Shown here: positions 32,878 through 40,319 of the stretch, piece by piece
Numbering within the stretch: the stretch's first letter is position 1
Layout: each line of letters starts with the position of its first letter
Position numbers and translations under genes: made by a program
Assembly: GCA_934675685.1 (NCBI GenBank)
Contig: CAKURL010000007.1
Coordinates: 1 to 59,433 of the forward strand
Length of the DNA: 59,433 nt
Source of the DNA: an uncultured Candidatus Melainabacteria bacterium
GTDB taxonomy: Bacteria; Cyanobacteriota; Vampirovibrionia; Gastranaerophilales; Gastranaerophilaceae
Reading direction: 5' to 3'
Notes under the pieces: generated by a model
The model's database searches: none
Told to the model about the DNA's origin: nothing
Seen by the model: the letters and a program-made list of their open reading frames with translations, nothing else

Positions 32878-33195
32878 TTATATTCTGATGACGATGAACT
32901 TAGAGTCTTTTCTAGCTATCACGCTATGTTTTTCTAATTTTTTCAATTTCAAACAATCGCCTGCTTTTAAAATATGGTCTTTTTTGTCTTCGTCAAACAT
33001 ATCAAATTTCACTTCGCCTTCTAAAATATAGATAATTGCGTCTGTTTGAGAAACGTGGGTGCCCACAAATTGGTCTTTTTTGAGCGCAAACAAAAGAAGC
33101 ATTTTATCTTCATTTTTGAGCAAAATTTGTTTATCAAAATTTTCATCTTTAAATTTAACCAAATCTTTTAAATTTTCTACTTCATAATAATTCAT
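32878..33195 (-). CDS. Small cupin-domain protein
   Basis: 105 residues forming a single cupin beta-barrel: GTHVSQTDAIIYILEGEVKF (cupin motif 1) and HILKAGDCLKLKKLEKHSVIA (motif 2). The metal-binding set is partial (His in each motif, Glu in motif 1), so it may be a sensor or a non-enzymatic cupin. AAAGGA SD before the ATG. A terminator-like hairpin lies about 15-40 nt upstream on the same strand. Confidence 0.85.
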   Translation of the reverse strand: MNYYEVENLKDLVKFKDENFDKQILLKNEDKMLLLFALKKDQFVGTHVSQTDAIIYILEGEVKFDMFDEDKKDHILKAGDCLKLKKLEKHSVIARKDSKFIVIRI

Positions 33196-33209
33196 ACTTT
33201 GTCCTTTCT

Positions 33210-33235
33210 AAAAAAACCCTGCAAAATGCGCAGGG
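33210..33235 (-). terminator. Terminator-like hairpin in the cupin leader (possible attenuator)
   Basis: On the minus strand CCCTGC (33235-33230) pairs with GCAGGG (33222-33217) across 7 nt and is followed by seven T, only about 15 nt before the cupin SD. No gene precedes it on this strand (rph is divergent), so it terminates a leader, if anything. A TATTATAAA-type box near 33262-33270 could start that leader. Confidence 0.5.
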
Positions 33236-33349
33236 GAATAGCAATCAGAAGAGTTGAGGATTTATAATATGATGATAAAATTTTTTGATTTTAAATAAAT
33301 CAGATTTTATGCTAATTTAAAGTTATCTTAAAGTTTAAAGGAAGAAAAA

Positions 33350-34045
33350 ATGAGAACAGATAACAGAAAAAATGACGAATTAAGAGAAATCAAATTTACA
33401 AAAAATTATATCAACAACGCAAAAGGCTCGGTTTTAGTGGAATTTGGGCAAACGAGAGTTTTGGTTTGCGCAAATTATGAAAACGCAACTCCTAAATGGT
33501 TCGAAAAAGATTCCAAAAAAGGCTGGCTCACGGCAGAATATTCTCTTTTGCCTTCAAGTACATCAATTAGAAACCAAAGAGAAAGAACAAAAATCTCCGG
33601 CCGCACCCAAGAAATCCAAAGATTAATAGGCCGCTCTTTAAGAGCATGTGTTGATTTAGAAAAAATCCAAGGAAAAACTTTTATAATTGACGCAGACGTC
33701 CTTCAAGCAGACGGAGGAACAAGAACCGCTTCTATTTGCGGAGCTTTTGTTGCTCTTAAAATCATGATTGAAAAACTAATTGAAGAAGGAGAACTAAAAG
33801 AAAACCCAATCATAGAGCCCATTGGAGCAATTAGCGCAGGAATAGTCAAAGGCGATGTTATGGTCGACTTGTGCTATGAAGAAGATTCAAATGCCCAAGT
33901 GGATTCCAACATCGTCCTTACAAAATCAGGAAAAATCATAGAATTTCAAACAACGGCAGAAGGCGAACCATTTGAAAAAGAACAAATGGACAAAATCTTT
34001 GAAGTTGCGAAAAAATCTATTGAAAAAATTATTGAAATGTACTAG
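33350..34045 (+). CDS. rph: Ribonuclease PH
   Basis: 231-residue phosphorolytic 3'-5' exoribonuclease that trims tRNA 3' ends. Conserved start RTDNRKNDELREIKFTKNY, the phosphate-site loop SSTSIRNQRERTKISGRTQEIQRLIGRSLRA, and DADVLQADGGTRTASICGA near residue 110, with QVDSNIVLTKSGKIIEFQTTAEGEPF later. Length is at the short end of the family (about 238). AAAGGAAG SD. Lone gene with its own terminator. Confidence 0.97.
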   Translation: MRTDNRKNDELREIKFTKNYINNAKGSVLVEFGQTRVLVCANYENATPKWFEKDSKKGWLTAEYSLLPSSTSIRNQRERTKISGRTQEIQRLIGRSLRACVDLEKIQGKTFIIDADVLQADGGTRTASICGAFVALKIMIEKLIEEGELKENPIIEPIGAISAGIVKGDVMVDLCYEEDSNAQVDSNIVLTKSGKIIEFQTTAEGEPFEKEQMDKIFEVAKKSIEKIIEMY

Positions 34046-34106
34046 CAATTTTTCAAAGAAAAAATACTTTATTATATTACAAAGGTGTAGTGTAAAGGTT
34101 ATTTTT

Positions 34107-34187
34107 ATGTTGCTTGAATTTTTGTTTAGAGTATTGTTTTGTGAAAAAAATTATTCTTTAATTCCAATCAGGATTGAAAAAGAATAA
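34107..34187 (+). CDS. Possible 26-residue peptide
   Basis: A short frame encodes MLLEFLFRVLFCEKNYSLIP and ends RIEKE. AAAGG at 34094-34098 is a reasonable SD, and a TATATT box lies about 25 nt further upstream. It is followed 20 nt later by a strong terminator. The peptide is amphipathic with a hydrophobic N-terminus. It may equally be a chance frame in the rph 3' region. Confidence 0.25.
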   Translation: MLLEFLFRVLFCEKNYSLIPIRIEKE

Positions 34188-34206
34188 AAATCATTTATTA
34201 ATTGCA

Positions 34207-34242
34207 AAAGTGCACCCTTGAATTTTTCAAAAGGTGCACTTT
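34207..34242. terminator. Bidirectional terminator, rph / Bax-inhibitor gene
   Basis: AAAGTGCACC (34207-34216) pairs with GGTGCACTTT (34233-34242); the inner CTTGAA/TTCAAAAG can extend the stem. Confidence 0.8.
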
Positions 34243-34261
34243 GTTGTTTCTATTTTTCTTT

Positions 34262-34990
34262 TTATTTTCTATCTTGAAGTTGAGCCAATAATCTCAACAA
34301 TTCAAAATATAGCCAAATTACAGTGACTAAAAGCCCAAAGCCTGCATACCATTCAAAATAGTTTGGAAGAGCTCTATTTGCACCTTGTTCGATGAAATCA
34401 AAATCAAGAATGAAATTAAAAGCAGCAATAAGGCAAATCACAAAGCTTACCCCAATCCCCAAAGGAGAACCGTTAAAGATTGTCATTGGGTGACCAAAAA
34501 GTGCACCTATAAAACCGATAAGGTAAAATATTGCAATTGCAATTGTAGAAATCACTATAACTTGTCTAAATTTTTCTGTCGCTCTAATCATTTTTGTTTT
34601 ATATAAAAACAGCATTGAAAATAGCGCTAAAAGCGTGATGCCCACAGCATTTACAACAATTCCTTGGTAAAAAGAATTAAAAATATAGCTAACAGAACCC
34701 ACAACAAGCCCTTCGCAAAGCGCATATATTGGAGCGGTCACTTTTGCGTTTTGAGGGCGAAAAGAAGTGATAATAGCTAAAATAAGCCCTGCGATGGAAC
34801 CCGCAATAGCGAGCATTGATGCTTTATCTGAAAAGCCATGCAAACATAAATTCCAAGTATATATTGCAGCTACGACCACAAGCCCCAATAAAACCAATGT
34901 CTTATTTATAGAGCCTTCCACGGTCATCGGACGCCCTTCTTCTAGGACATTTTCCATTACTTTTGAATTCAACATAGGATTAGATGTCAT
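34262..34990 (-). CDS. Bax inhibitor-1 / YccA-family membrane protein
   Basis: 242 residues with seven hydrophobic segments, beginning MTSNPMLNS and containing TVEGSINKTLVLLGLVVVAA, PIYALCEGLVVGSVS and ILDFDFIEQGANRALPNYFEWYAG, which is the BaxI_1 variant of the BI-1 fold. Family members include calcium-leak channels and regulators of membrane proteases; the role in this type of bacterium is unknown. The acidic D/E pair in LDFDFIEQ near the C-terminus corresponds to the pH-sensing Asp region of BI-1. AGGAG SD. Confidence 0.9.
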   Translation of the reverse strand: MTSNPMLNSKVMENVLEEGRPMTVEGSINKTLVLLGLVVVAAIYTWNLCLHGFSDKASMLAIAGSIAGLILAIITSFRPQNAKVTAPIYALCEGLVVGSVSYIFNSFYQGIVVNAVGITLLALFSMLFLYKTKMIRATEKFRQVIVISTIAIAIFYLIGFIGALFGHPMTIFNGSPLGIGVSFVICLIAAFNFILDFDFIEQGANRALPNYFEWYAGFGLLVTVIWLYFELLRLLAQLQDRK

Positions 34991-35021
34991 ATTTTTCTCC
35001 TCTTTTGGATTATTTTCTCAA

Positions 35022-35051
35022 TTGGATTATACAACATTTTTCAAGTAAAAT
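35022..35051 (+). promoter_or_regulatory. Promoter of a predicted leaderless coaE mRNA
   Basis: -35 TTGGAT (35022-35027), 18-nt spacer, -10 TAAAAT (35046-35051). The box ends 6 nt before ATG 35058; no SD is present. Confidence 0.6.
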
Positions 35052-35057
35052 AAAGTT

Positions 35058-35621
35058 ATGATAAAAATAGGTCTTTTGGGCAACATTGCCTCGGGCAAAA
35101 GCCAAGTCGAAAAAATATTTTCAGATTTAAACATAAAAACTATCGATTTAGATACCGTTTCGCATAATTTATACGAAAAAGATAAAGCTCTTCAAAAAGA
35201 GGTTTTGAAAGCTTTTTCGACGCTCGATAGAAAAAAAATCGCAAATATTGTGTTTTCAAAAGAAGAAAAAAAGAAAGAATTAGAAGACATTTTTTTTCCG
35301 AGGTTAAGAAAATATGTTTTAGATTTCTTTGAAGAAAATAAAAAAGAAAAAATCGCAGTCGTTTCAGGTGCTCTTTTATATGAAGCCGGATTTTTTGACT
35401 TATTTGATAAAACGCTTTATATAGATGCTCCTTATGAAATCCGCCTTTCTCGCCTCATTGAGAGAAATTCTATAGAAGAAAAGAAAGCAAAAAAAAGACT
35501 CGATTGCCAAAAAGACACTAAAGAATATGCGGATTATGTCATAAATAACGACAAAAGCCTTGAAGAGCTAAAAAAAGAGGTTTTGAAATTTTTAAATTCT
35601 TTAGATGTTATGAAATTTTGA
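35058..35621 (+). CDS. coaE: Dephospho-CoA kinase
   Basis: 187-residue P-loop kinase catalysing the last step of CoA synthesis. Walker A is GLLGNIASGKSQVEKIF at residue 5, followed by IDLDTVSHNLY (the D-x-D-x-x-H of the family), then VVSGALLYEAGFFDLFD, and the lid IRLSRLIERNSIEEKKAKKRL. The usual P-P-L-L-F-E motif is altered to ALLYEAG, still acceptable for the family. Slightly shorter than E. coli CoaE (206). Confidence 0.94.
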   Translation: MIKIGLLGNIASGKSQVEKIFSDLNIKTIDLDTVSHNLYEKDKALQKEVLKAFSTLDRKKIANIVFSKEEKKKELEDIFFPRLRKYVLDFFEENKKEKIAVVSGALLYEAGFFDLFDKTLYIDAPYEIRLSRLIERNSIEEKKAKKRLDCQKDTKEYADYVINNDKSLEELKKEVLKFLNSLDVMKF

Positions 35622-35633
35622 ACTCGGGAATTA

Positions 35634-35657
35634 TATAATTGTTCGGACGTATGTTCG
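35634..35657 (+). promoter_or_regulatory. TATAAT box overlapping a LexA-like palindrome
   Basis: TATAAT at 35634-35639 is followed by CGGACGTATGTTCG at 35644-35657; on the minus strand this reads CGAACATACGTCCG, one mismatch from the Gram-positive type SOS box CGAAC-N4-GTTCG. The position over an expected transcription start fits an operator. Single occurrence, so uncertain. Confidence 0.3.
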
Positions 35658-35743
35658 TGGAGATAAAAGCCCTCGACCGCCCCGAACATGATTAATTTAG
35701 TTTAATCTACGATTAAAAGCTCCCTTCAAAAAGGGAGCTTTTT
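35640..35743 (+). ncRNA. Candidate small structured RNA between coaE and serA
   Basis: Three hairpins in a row: TGTTCGG (35640-35646) with CCGAACA (35682-35688) enclosing a GC-rich inner stem; TTTAATC (35701-35707) with GATTAAA (35711-35717); and a strong terminator (35715-35743). The first part is notably GC-rich for this genome. The transcript start predicted from TATAAT at 35634 would fall inside the first stem, so either the start or the pairing is misjudged. It may alternatively be only the coaE 3' UTR. Confidence 0.35.
35715..35743. terminator. Terminator between coaE and serA
   Basis: A 12-bp stem (35715-35726 with 35731-35742) with a CAAA loop, flanked by A and T runs. Confidence 0.88.
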
Positions 35744-35778
35744 GCTTGTTGTTTTGCTTTAGAGTATGTCTTATGCGC

Positions 35779-37356
35779 CTATATCTCAATATATAGGGCT
35801 TTATCAACACCATCTATTTGGGCAATTTTGTCTAAAGTTGCTTTTTCAACATTAGAATCGACATTTATTATCATGATTGATTTTTCGCTGTTATCAATGT
35901 CTTGCGCCACTTGCATGCCTGCAATGTTGATGTTGTCTTGACCGATAACGGTTGCGACTTGCGCCACCATATTTGGTTTGTTCGTGTGAGGAACTAAAAG
36001 CATATTTTTCTTTGGTTCGATTGAAGTTGCATAAGAATTCAATCGAACAATTCTTTTAATCCCTTTCGCGATAAGCTCCCCTTTGACAATCGTTTCAGAT
36101 AAATCAGACAAAATTCTGATTTCAATAGCGTTTTTGTTGTCGTTAGATTTTGAAGTTTTCACTTCAATTCCTCTTTGTTTTGCAATTATTGGAGCATTTA
36201 CATAATTAATTCCAACTAAATTTGAGCTTAAAACTCCTTTTAAAATAGCGATTTCTAAAGGAGAAGAGTCTTTTTCGTTTAATTCTCCTGATGTAATCAC
36301 ATTTATTTCTTTAATAGCCCCAGTTGCCACTTTAGAAGCCACTGTCGCGATATTTTCGGCTAAGCCCATATATTCTTTTACTGCTTCTAGTTTTTGTGGT
36401 TTTAAAGCTGGGATATTAATTGCGCTTGTCGCATTTCTTCCGGATAGCACTTCAACCACCTGTTGCGCAACGTCAAGCGCCACGTTTATTTGAGCTTCAT
36501 CTGTGCTTGCGCCTAGGTGAGGAGTTAAAATAACATTTCTTCCTAAGCCCAACAATGGCGATTTTGCGACATTTTTTTCGTCTTCATAAACGTCAATCGC
36601 AGCTTGGGCAACTTGACCTGATTTAATTGCTTCCGCTAGTGCCATCTCGTCTATAATTCCGCCTCTTGCGCAATTTATCAAACGAACACCTTTTTTCATG
36701 CGATTAATCGTGTTTGTATTGATAAGCCCTGTTGTCTCTTTTGTTTTTGGAGTGTGGACTGTGATATAATCGCACATTGGCCAAAAATCATCAAAATGTT
36801 TAACATAAGTTGCACCCATTTTTTCCACAAATTGAGGATTAGCATAAGGGTCGCAAACAACGACTTTCATGCCCAACGCCATTGCGACATTTGCAACGTG
36901 TGAACCAATTTTTCCAAGCCCGATAATCCCTAAGGTCTTAGAAAATACTTCAACCCCAGTAAACTTAGAGCGCTCCCACAACCCTTGCTTCACAGAAGCA
37001 TCTGCAGCTGGAATATTTCTGCTCATCGCCATCATCATAGCAATTGTATGTTCTGCTGCAGCGTGCGTATTTCCATCAGGAGAATTTACAACTATTATCC
37101 CTTTTTGAGTAGCAGCTTGAATGTCGATATTGTCCACGCCGACGCCTGCTCTTGCAATTACTTTTAGGTTTTTTGCAGCTTCAATGATTTTTGCTGTAAC
37201 TTTTGTTTGAGAACGAACCAAAATTGCGTCATATTCGCCAATAATTTCGCATAATTTATCTTCGTCCATAGTTGGAAGATTGTCTACTTGAGCAACGTTT
37301 GCAACAATTCTTGCGGCAAGCTCATTGATTTTGTCCGTAATTAAGACTTTTGCCAT
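35779..37356 (-). CDS. serA: D-3-phosphoglycerate dehydrogenase (long form)
   Basis: 525 residues from ATG 37356, which follows AAGGAG with 5 nt spacing; a GTG 6 nt upstream overlaps that SD. First step of serine synthesis. The NAD-binding domain has GIIGLGKIGSHVA near residue 145, ARAGVGVDNIDIQAAT before it, and the catalytic His in LTPHLGASTDEAQ. The C-terminal half contains the ASB intervening domain and an ACT domain (NKPNMVAQVATVIGQDNINI), as in the Bacillus and cyanobacterial long type, which is often serine-regulated. Confidence 0.97.
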   Translation of the reverse strand: MAKVLITDKINELAARIVANVAQVDNLPTMDEDKLCEIIGEYDAILVRSQTKVTAKIIEAAKNLKVIARAGVGVDNIDIQAATQKGIIVVNSPDGNTHAAAEHTIAMMMAMSRNIPAADASVKQGLWERSKFTGVEVFSKTLGIIGLGKIGSHVANVAMALGMKVVVCDPYANPQFVEKMGATYVKHFDDFWPMCDYITVHTPKTKETTGLINTNTINRMKKGVRLINCARGGIIDEMALAEAIKSGQVAQAAIDVYEDEKNVAKSPLLGLGRNVILTPHLGASTDEAQINVALDVAQQVVEVLSGRNATSAINIPALKPQKLEAVKEYMGLAENIATVASKVATGAIKEINVITSGELNEKDSSPLEIAILKGVLSSNLVGINYVNAPIIAKQRGIEVKTSKSNDNKNAIEIRILSDLSETIVKGELIAKGIKRIVRLNSYATSIEPKKNMLLVPHTNKPNMVAQVATVIGQDNINIAGMQVAQDIDNSEKSIMIINVDSNVEKATLDKIAQIDGVDKALYIEI

Positions 37357-37371
37357 TTTCACTCCTTTTTA

Positions 37372-38346
37372 CTATCCTCTTGGTAAAAATGCTTGCGAAT
37401 ATTTATAAGATTGGGTAAAACCAACGCTTTCATACATTTTCACCGCGTTAATCAAATTCAAATCAACGCTTGCATTAAGTTCGTTTAATTCAATTATTCC
37501 GCCTTGGTGCAATTTTACAACATCAAGCACGGCATTTTTCACAAGCACACAAGAAAGCTTTTGCCCCCTGTGCTCTTCTAATATACCAATTAAAGGCAAA
37601 TTTGCAATTCCATCACCGGTCACATTAGCAAGGCAAAAACCAACGAGTTTGTTTTCATAAAGCAAAATTTTGCTTGCTTGAGGCAAAAATCTTCCATAAA
37701 TCGAAGATGTGATTTTTTGAGTGATGTCTCTGCAACCTTCAATGGACAAAAATCTTGGGTCATAATTCGAATCAGAAGAATCTTTAAAAGAATGATAAAT
37801 TGCTTCTGCTAATTCTTCAAAATAAATGTCGCGATAAGGCGTCAATTTATAACCTATAGGTAATTCCATAAAATTAAATTGAGACAATTCTTTGATTAAT
37901 TGTTTGTTTTGTATGTCAAACACAACAACACCCGTGTCCACAAATTCAAAGCCATGTTGCGCTACTATGTCTTTAAAAGTTTCTTGAATTCCAAGCATAG
38001 CATAGCTTACAGCACAATGTTTTCTTTGGTGTTTTGTTAAATCTAAGAATTTTTCAAAAAGACATTTTCTTTTTTCGTTAATGTCCTCAAAGCCCAAACA
38101 ATGAATTGTAAAAAGCTCGATAACATCGTTTGGCACGGTTGTATATGCCAAAAAACCGGTTGGAATAGAATCTTCCAACAATATTATACAATTAATCAAA
38201 TTCTCTTTGAAAGATTCCAAAAAATCTTCATAAGATAACGGGTCAATCTCGAATTTATAATCGGTGCGCGCCTTCAAGCGAAAATCATTATAAGCACCTT
38301 GAAACACTCTAAAATATTTTTCTTCTAATACAACAACTTCATACAT
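37372..38346 (-). CDS. GNAT-family acetyltransferase-like protein (two-domain)
   Basis: 324 residues from ATG 38346. The C-terminal half shows the acetyl-CoA site of GNAT enzymes, LPLIGILEEHRGQKLSCVLV (Q/R-x-x-G-x variant), with NLINAVKMYESVGFTQSYKY at the end (the N-A-x-x-x-Y-x-x-x-G-F motif). The N-terminal half looks like a diverged second GNAT domain (SIPTGFLAYTTVPNDVI). The substrate is unknown. It lies 15 nt upstream of serA on the same strand, suggesting cotranscription. The region upstream of 38346 reads as promoter (TGCTACAAT) rather than coding. Confidence 0.8.
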   Translation of the reverse strand: MYEVVVLEEKYFRVFQGAYNDFRLKARTDYKFEIDPLSYEDFLESFKENLINCIILLEDSIPTGFLAYTTVPNDVIELFTIHCLGFEDINEKRKCLFEKFLDLTKHQRKHCAVSYAMLGIQETFKDIVAQHGFEFVDTGVVVFDIQNKQLIKELSQFNFMELPIGYKLTPYRDIYFEELAEAIYHSFKDSSDSNYDPRFLSIEGCRDITQKITSSIYGRFLPQASKILLYENKLVGFCLANVTGDGIANLPLIGILEEHRGQKLSCVLVKNAVLDVVKLHQGGIIELNELNASVDLNLINAVKMYESVGFTQSYKYSQAFLPRG

Positions 38347-38454
38347 AATTAGCAATACTTTCTTTTCGTCAATTGTAGCATGCTTGCAATTCAATTTTCA
38401 AATTTTCAGTCATTTTTTATTTCAAAATCTTAATATTATTAAAATTGTAAACAT

Positions 38455-38483
38455 AAAAAAGACTGCGCAAAAACCTTGCGCAG
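38455..38483 (-). terminator. Terminator of the flagellin gene
   Basis: CTGCGCAA (38463-38470) pairs with TTGCGCAG (38476-38483); on the minus strand the stem is followed by TCTTTTTT. Confidence 0.88.
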
Positions 38484-38522
38484 CCTGTGTGGAGAGAAGA
38501 TTTGTTTAGCTTTAACCTTAGC

Positions 38523-39389
38523 CTAACCCAAAAGAGACAATGCCAAAGATTGCATGCTGTTTGAATTAGCTAATAAAGATACGTTCATTTGTTGTAAAAT
38601 TTGTTTTGATGTATAATTTGTTGCTTCTTGAGCGATGTCTGCGTCCGTATAAACGCCTTTTGCTTCTTGCAAGCTTTCCACTCTTTGAGACATAGAGTCA
38701 TAAGAGCTTTCAAGCCTGTTTTCATAAGCCCCTAAAAGACCTCTATTTGAAGACAAAGTAGAAATTGCGTCTTGAATAGTCTTCATGTAAGCTCTGCAAT
38801 TTTCGTTGTTTGGATTGTAGTCGCCTGCTTTTGCCGGATTTAAGTTGTCAGGAAGCTCTACATTTAAGCCACCTGCACTTGTGAAGCAATTTGATAAAGA
38901 TTTGGAAATATCCAAAATAGAGTTTTCGCTAGAATCAGAACCCAACTGAACGATGATAGACTTAGCTGTGCCATCAAGCATATTTTTTCCGTTGAAGTCT
39001 GTAGTTTTTGCTAATCTATTGATTTCATCTAATCTTTCAATGATTTCATCGATTGAAGCTTTTCTTGAAACCGAATCGTTAGTGTCATTTGCCATGTTTG
39101 TCAAAAGGTCGTTGATTCTTTGAAGGTGATCTGAAACAGACACCATTCCATCTTCCGCCACGGCAAGGAAGCTTTTTGCAGTTTGAATATTTTTCATAGC
39201 TTGATTTGAGCTATCTATTCTTGCTGCCATGTTTTCTGAAATTACGAGTCCTGCTGCGTCATCTTTCGCTTGGTTTATTTTTAAACCGGTAGAAAGTTTT
39301 TCCAAAGTATCAGACAACTTTGTGGTTGACGCATTTAGGACATTGTTAATCCTCAAAGATGGGATATTTGTACCTAAAGTAATTGTCAT
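38523..39389 (-). CDS. fliC: Flagellin
   Basis: 288 residues. N-terminal D0/D1 coiled-coil (LNASTTKLSDTLEKLSTGLK, INQAKDDAAGLVISENMAAR, AKSFLAVAEDGM) and C-terminal D1/D0 (GAYENRLESSYDSM, ATNYTSKQILQQMNVSLLAN, LALSLLG) are conserved. The variable middle is short (about residues 140-200), so D2/D3 are essentially absent. Subunit of the flagellar filament, exported by the flagellar type III system. GGAG SD, sigma-28-like promoter, strong terminator. No other flagellar gene lies in the window. Confidence 0.97.
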   Translation of the reverse strand: MTITLGTNIPSLRINNVLNASTTKLSDTLEKLSTGLKINQAKDDAAGLVISENMAARIDSSNQAMKNIQTAKSFLAVAEDGMVSVSDHLQRINDLLTNMANDTNDSVSRKASIDEIIERLDEINRLAKTTDFNGKNMLDGTAKSIIVQLGSDSSENSILDISKSLSNCFTSAGGLNVELPDNLNPAKAGDYNPNNENCRAYMKTIQDAISTLSSNRGLLGAYENRLESSYDSMSQRVESLQEAKGVYTDADIAQEATNYTSKQILQQMNVSLLANSNSMQSLALSLLG

Positions 39390-39419
39390 TTTTTTCTCTC
39401 CATTTTTTCCACATTAAGA

Positions 39420-39446
39420 TTGTCGTAACATTTTTTTTATACTTTA
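39420..39446 (-). promoter_or_regulatory. Sigma-28 (FliA)-type promoter of flagellin
   Basis: On the minus strand TAAA (39446-39443) is separated by exactly 15 nt from TACGACAA (39427-39420), close to the FliA/SigD consensus TAAA-N15-GCCGATAA. Transcription would start near 39413, giving a 5' UTR of about 24 nt containing the GGAG SD. Confidence 0.65.
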
Positions 39447-39469
39447 GTATGCTTTTCTTATACTTTAGT
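39437..39469. repeat. Two direct repeats TTATACTTTAGT upstream of flagellin
   Basis: Identical 12-mers start at 39437 and 39458, 21 bp (two helical turns) apart. The proximal one contains the TAAA of the sigma-28 promoter; the distal one has no matching -10 and could be a regulator site. Confidence 0.6.
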
Positions 39470-39566
39470 TGGAGAATTTACCCAAAACGCACAACACGCA
39501 AGGCTTTTTGCCACTTTAAGAAATATTTAAAATATCATCTATTTGTATTAGAAATTTTGTTTTTTA

Positions 39567-39575
39567 TGCTAAAAT
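39567..39575 (+). promoter_or_regulatory. Extended -10 before rsmE
   Basis: TGCTAAAAT ends 9 nt before ATG 39585, leaving a predicted 5' UTR of about 3 nt. An AGGTG in between is too close to the start of the mRNA to work as a normal SD. Confidence 0.4.
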
Positions 39576-39584
39576 AGGTGTGTT

Positions 39585-40319
39585 ATGCCGCATTTTTTAA
39601 TAAACAAAGAAGAAAAAAAAGAAGATTATATTATCTTAAATAATGACGATTTGAACAATAATTTTTTTCATATCACAAGAGTTTTGCGCTCTAAAAAAGG
39701 AGATAAATTAAAATTTATTGACGAAAATAAAAATATTTACTTTTCCGAAATTGAAGAAATTACAAAAAAATTTCTAAAAGCAAAAATTTTAAATGTTACA
39801 AAAAGCGAGCGCTTTTTAAAATACAACATAAATTTAATCCAGTCTATCTTGATGACAGATGCGCAAAACTTAGCTATTGCAAATGCTTCTCAAACCGGCG
39901 CGAAGAAGCTATATCCAGTCTTGAGCGACAACGTGAGCGTGAAAGTCAATTCTTTAAAAGACAAAAAAGAAAAGTGGCAAAAAATCGCAAACGAAAACTT
40001 TAAACAATGCGAAAGGGCGGACATTTTAAAAATAGAAGAAATTTCAGATTTGTTTTCGACTCTTGAAAAATTTGAAAAACAAAATATAATCATTTTTGCA
40101 GAAAAAGATGAAAATATTTCCTTAGATGACTCCATAAAATCTCTTGATTTAACAAAAGAAATTGCGATAGTAATAGGCCCAGAAGGTGGCTTTTCTGATT
40201 TAGAATTTGAAAAATTCAAAGAAAAAAACTATAATTTAGTCTCTTTAGGCTCTTTAATCTATAAAGCTCCAAATGCAATCGTAGCTGGGGTTTCAAACGT
40301 AGTGTCGAGGCTTTCATAA
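39585..40319 (+). CDS. rsmE: 16S rRNA m3U1498 methyltransferase
   Basis: 244 residues, SPOUT-class enzyme methylating U1498 of 16S rRNA. The N-terminal PUA-like domain has HITRVLRSKKGDKLKFID, and the C-terminal knot begins IAIVIGPEGGFSDLEFEKFK. The last knot helix, normally L-G-x-R-I-L-R-x-E-T-A, reads SLGSLIYKAPNAIVAG, so both arginines and the Glu are changed. The stop codon overlaps the cca start (TAATG), indicating coupling. Confidence 0.9.
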   Translation: MPHFLINKEEKKEDYIILNNDDLNNNFFHITRVLRSKKGDKLKFIDENKNIYFSEIEEITKKFLKAKILNVTKSERFLKYNINLIQSILMTDAQNLAIANASQTGAKKLYPVLSDNVSVKVNSLKDKKEKWQKIANENFKQCERADILKIEEISDLFSTLEKFEKQNIIIFAEKDENISLDDSIKSLDLTKEIAIVIGPEGGFSDLEFEKFKEKNYNLVSLGSLIYKAPNAIVAGVSNVVSRLS

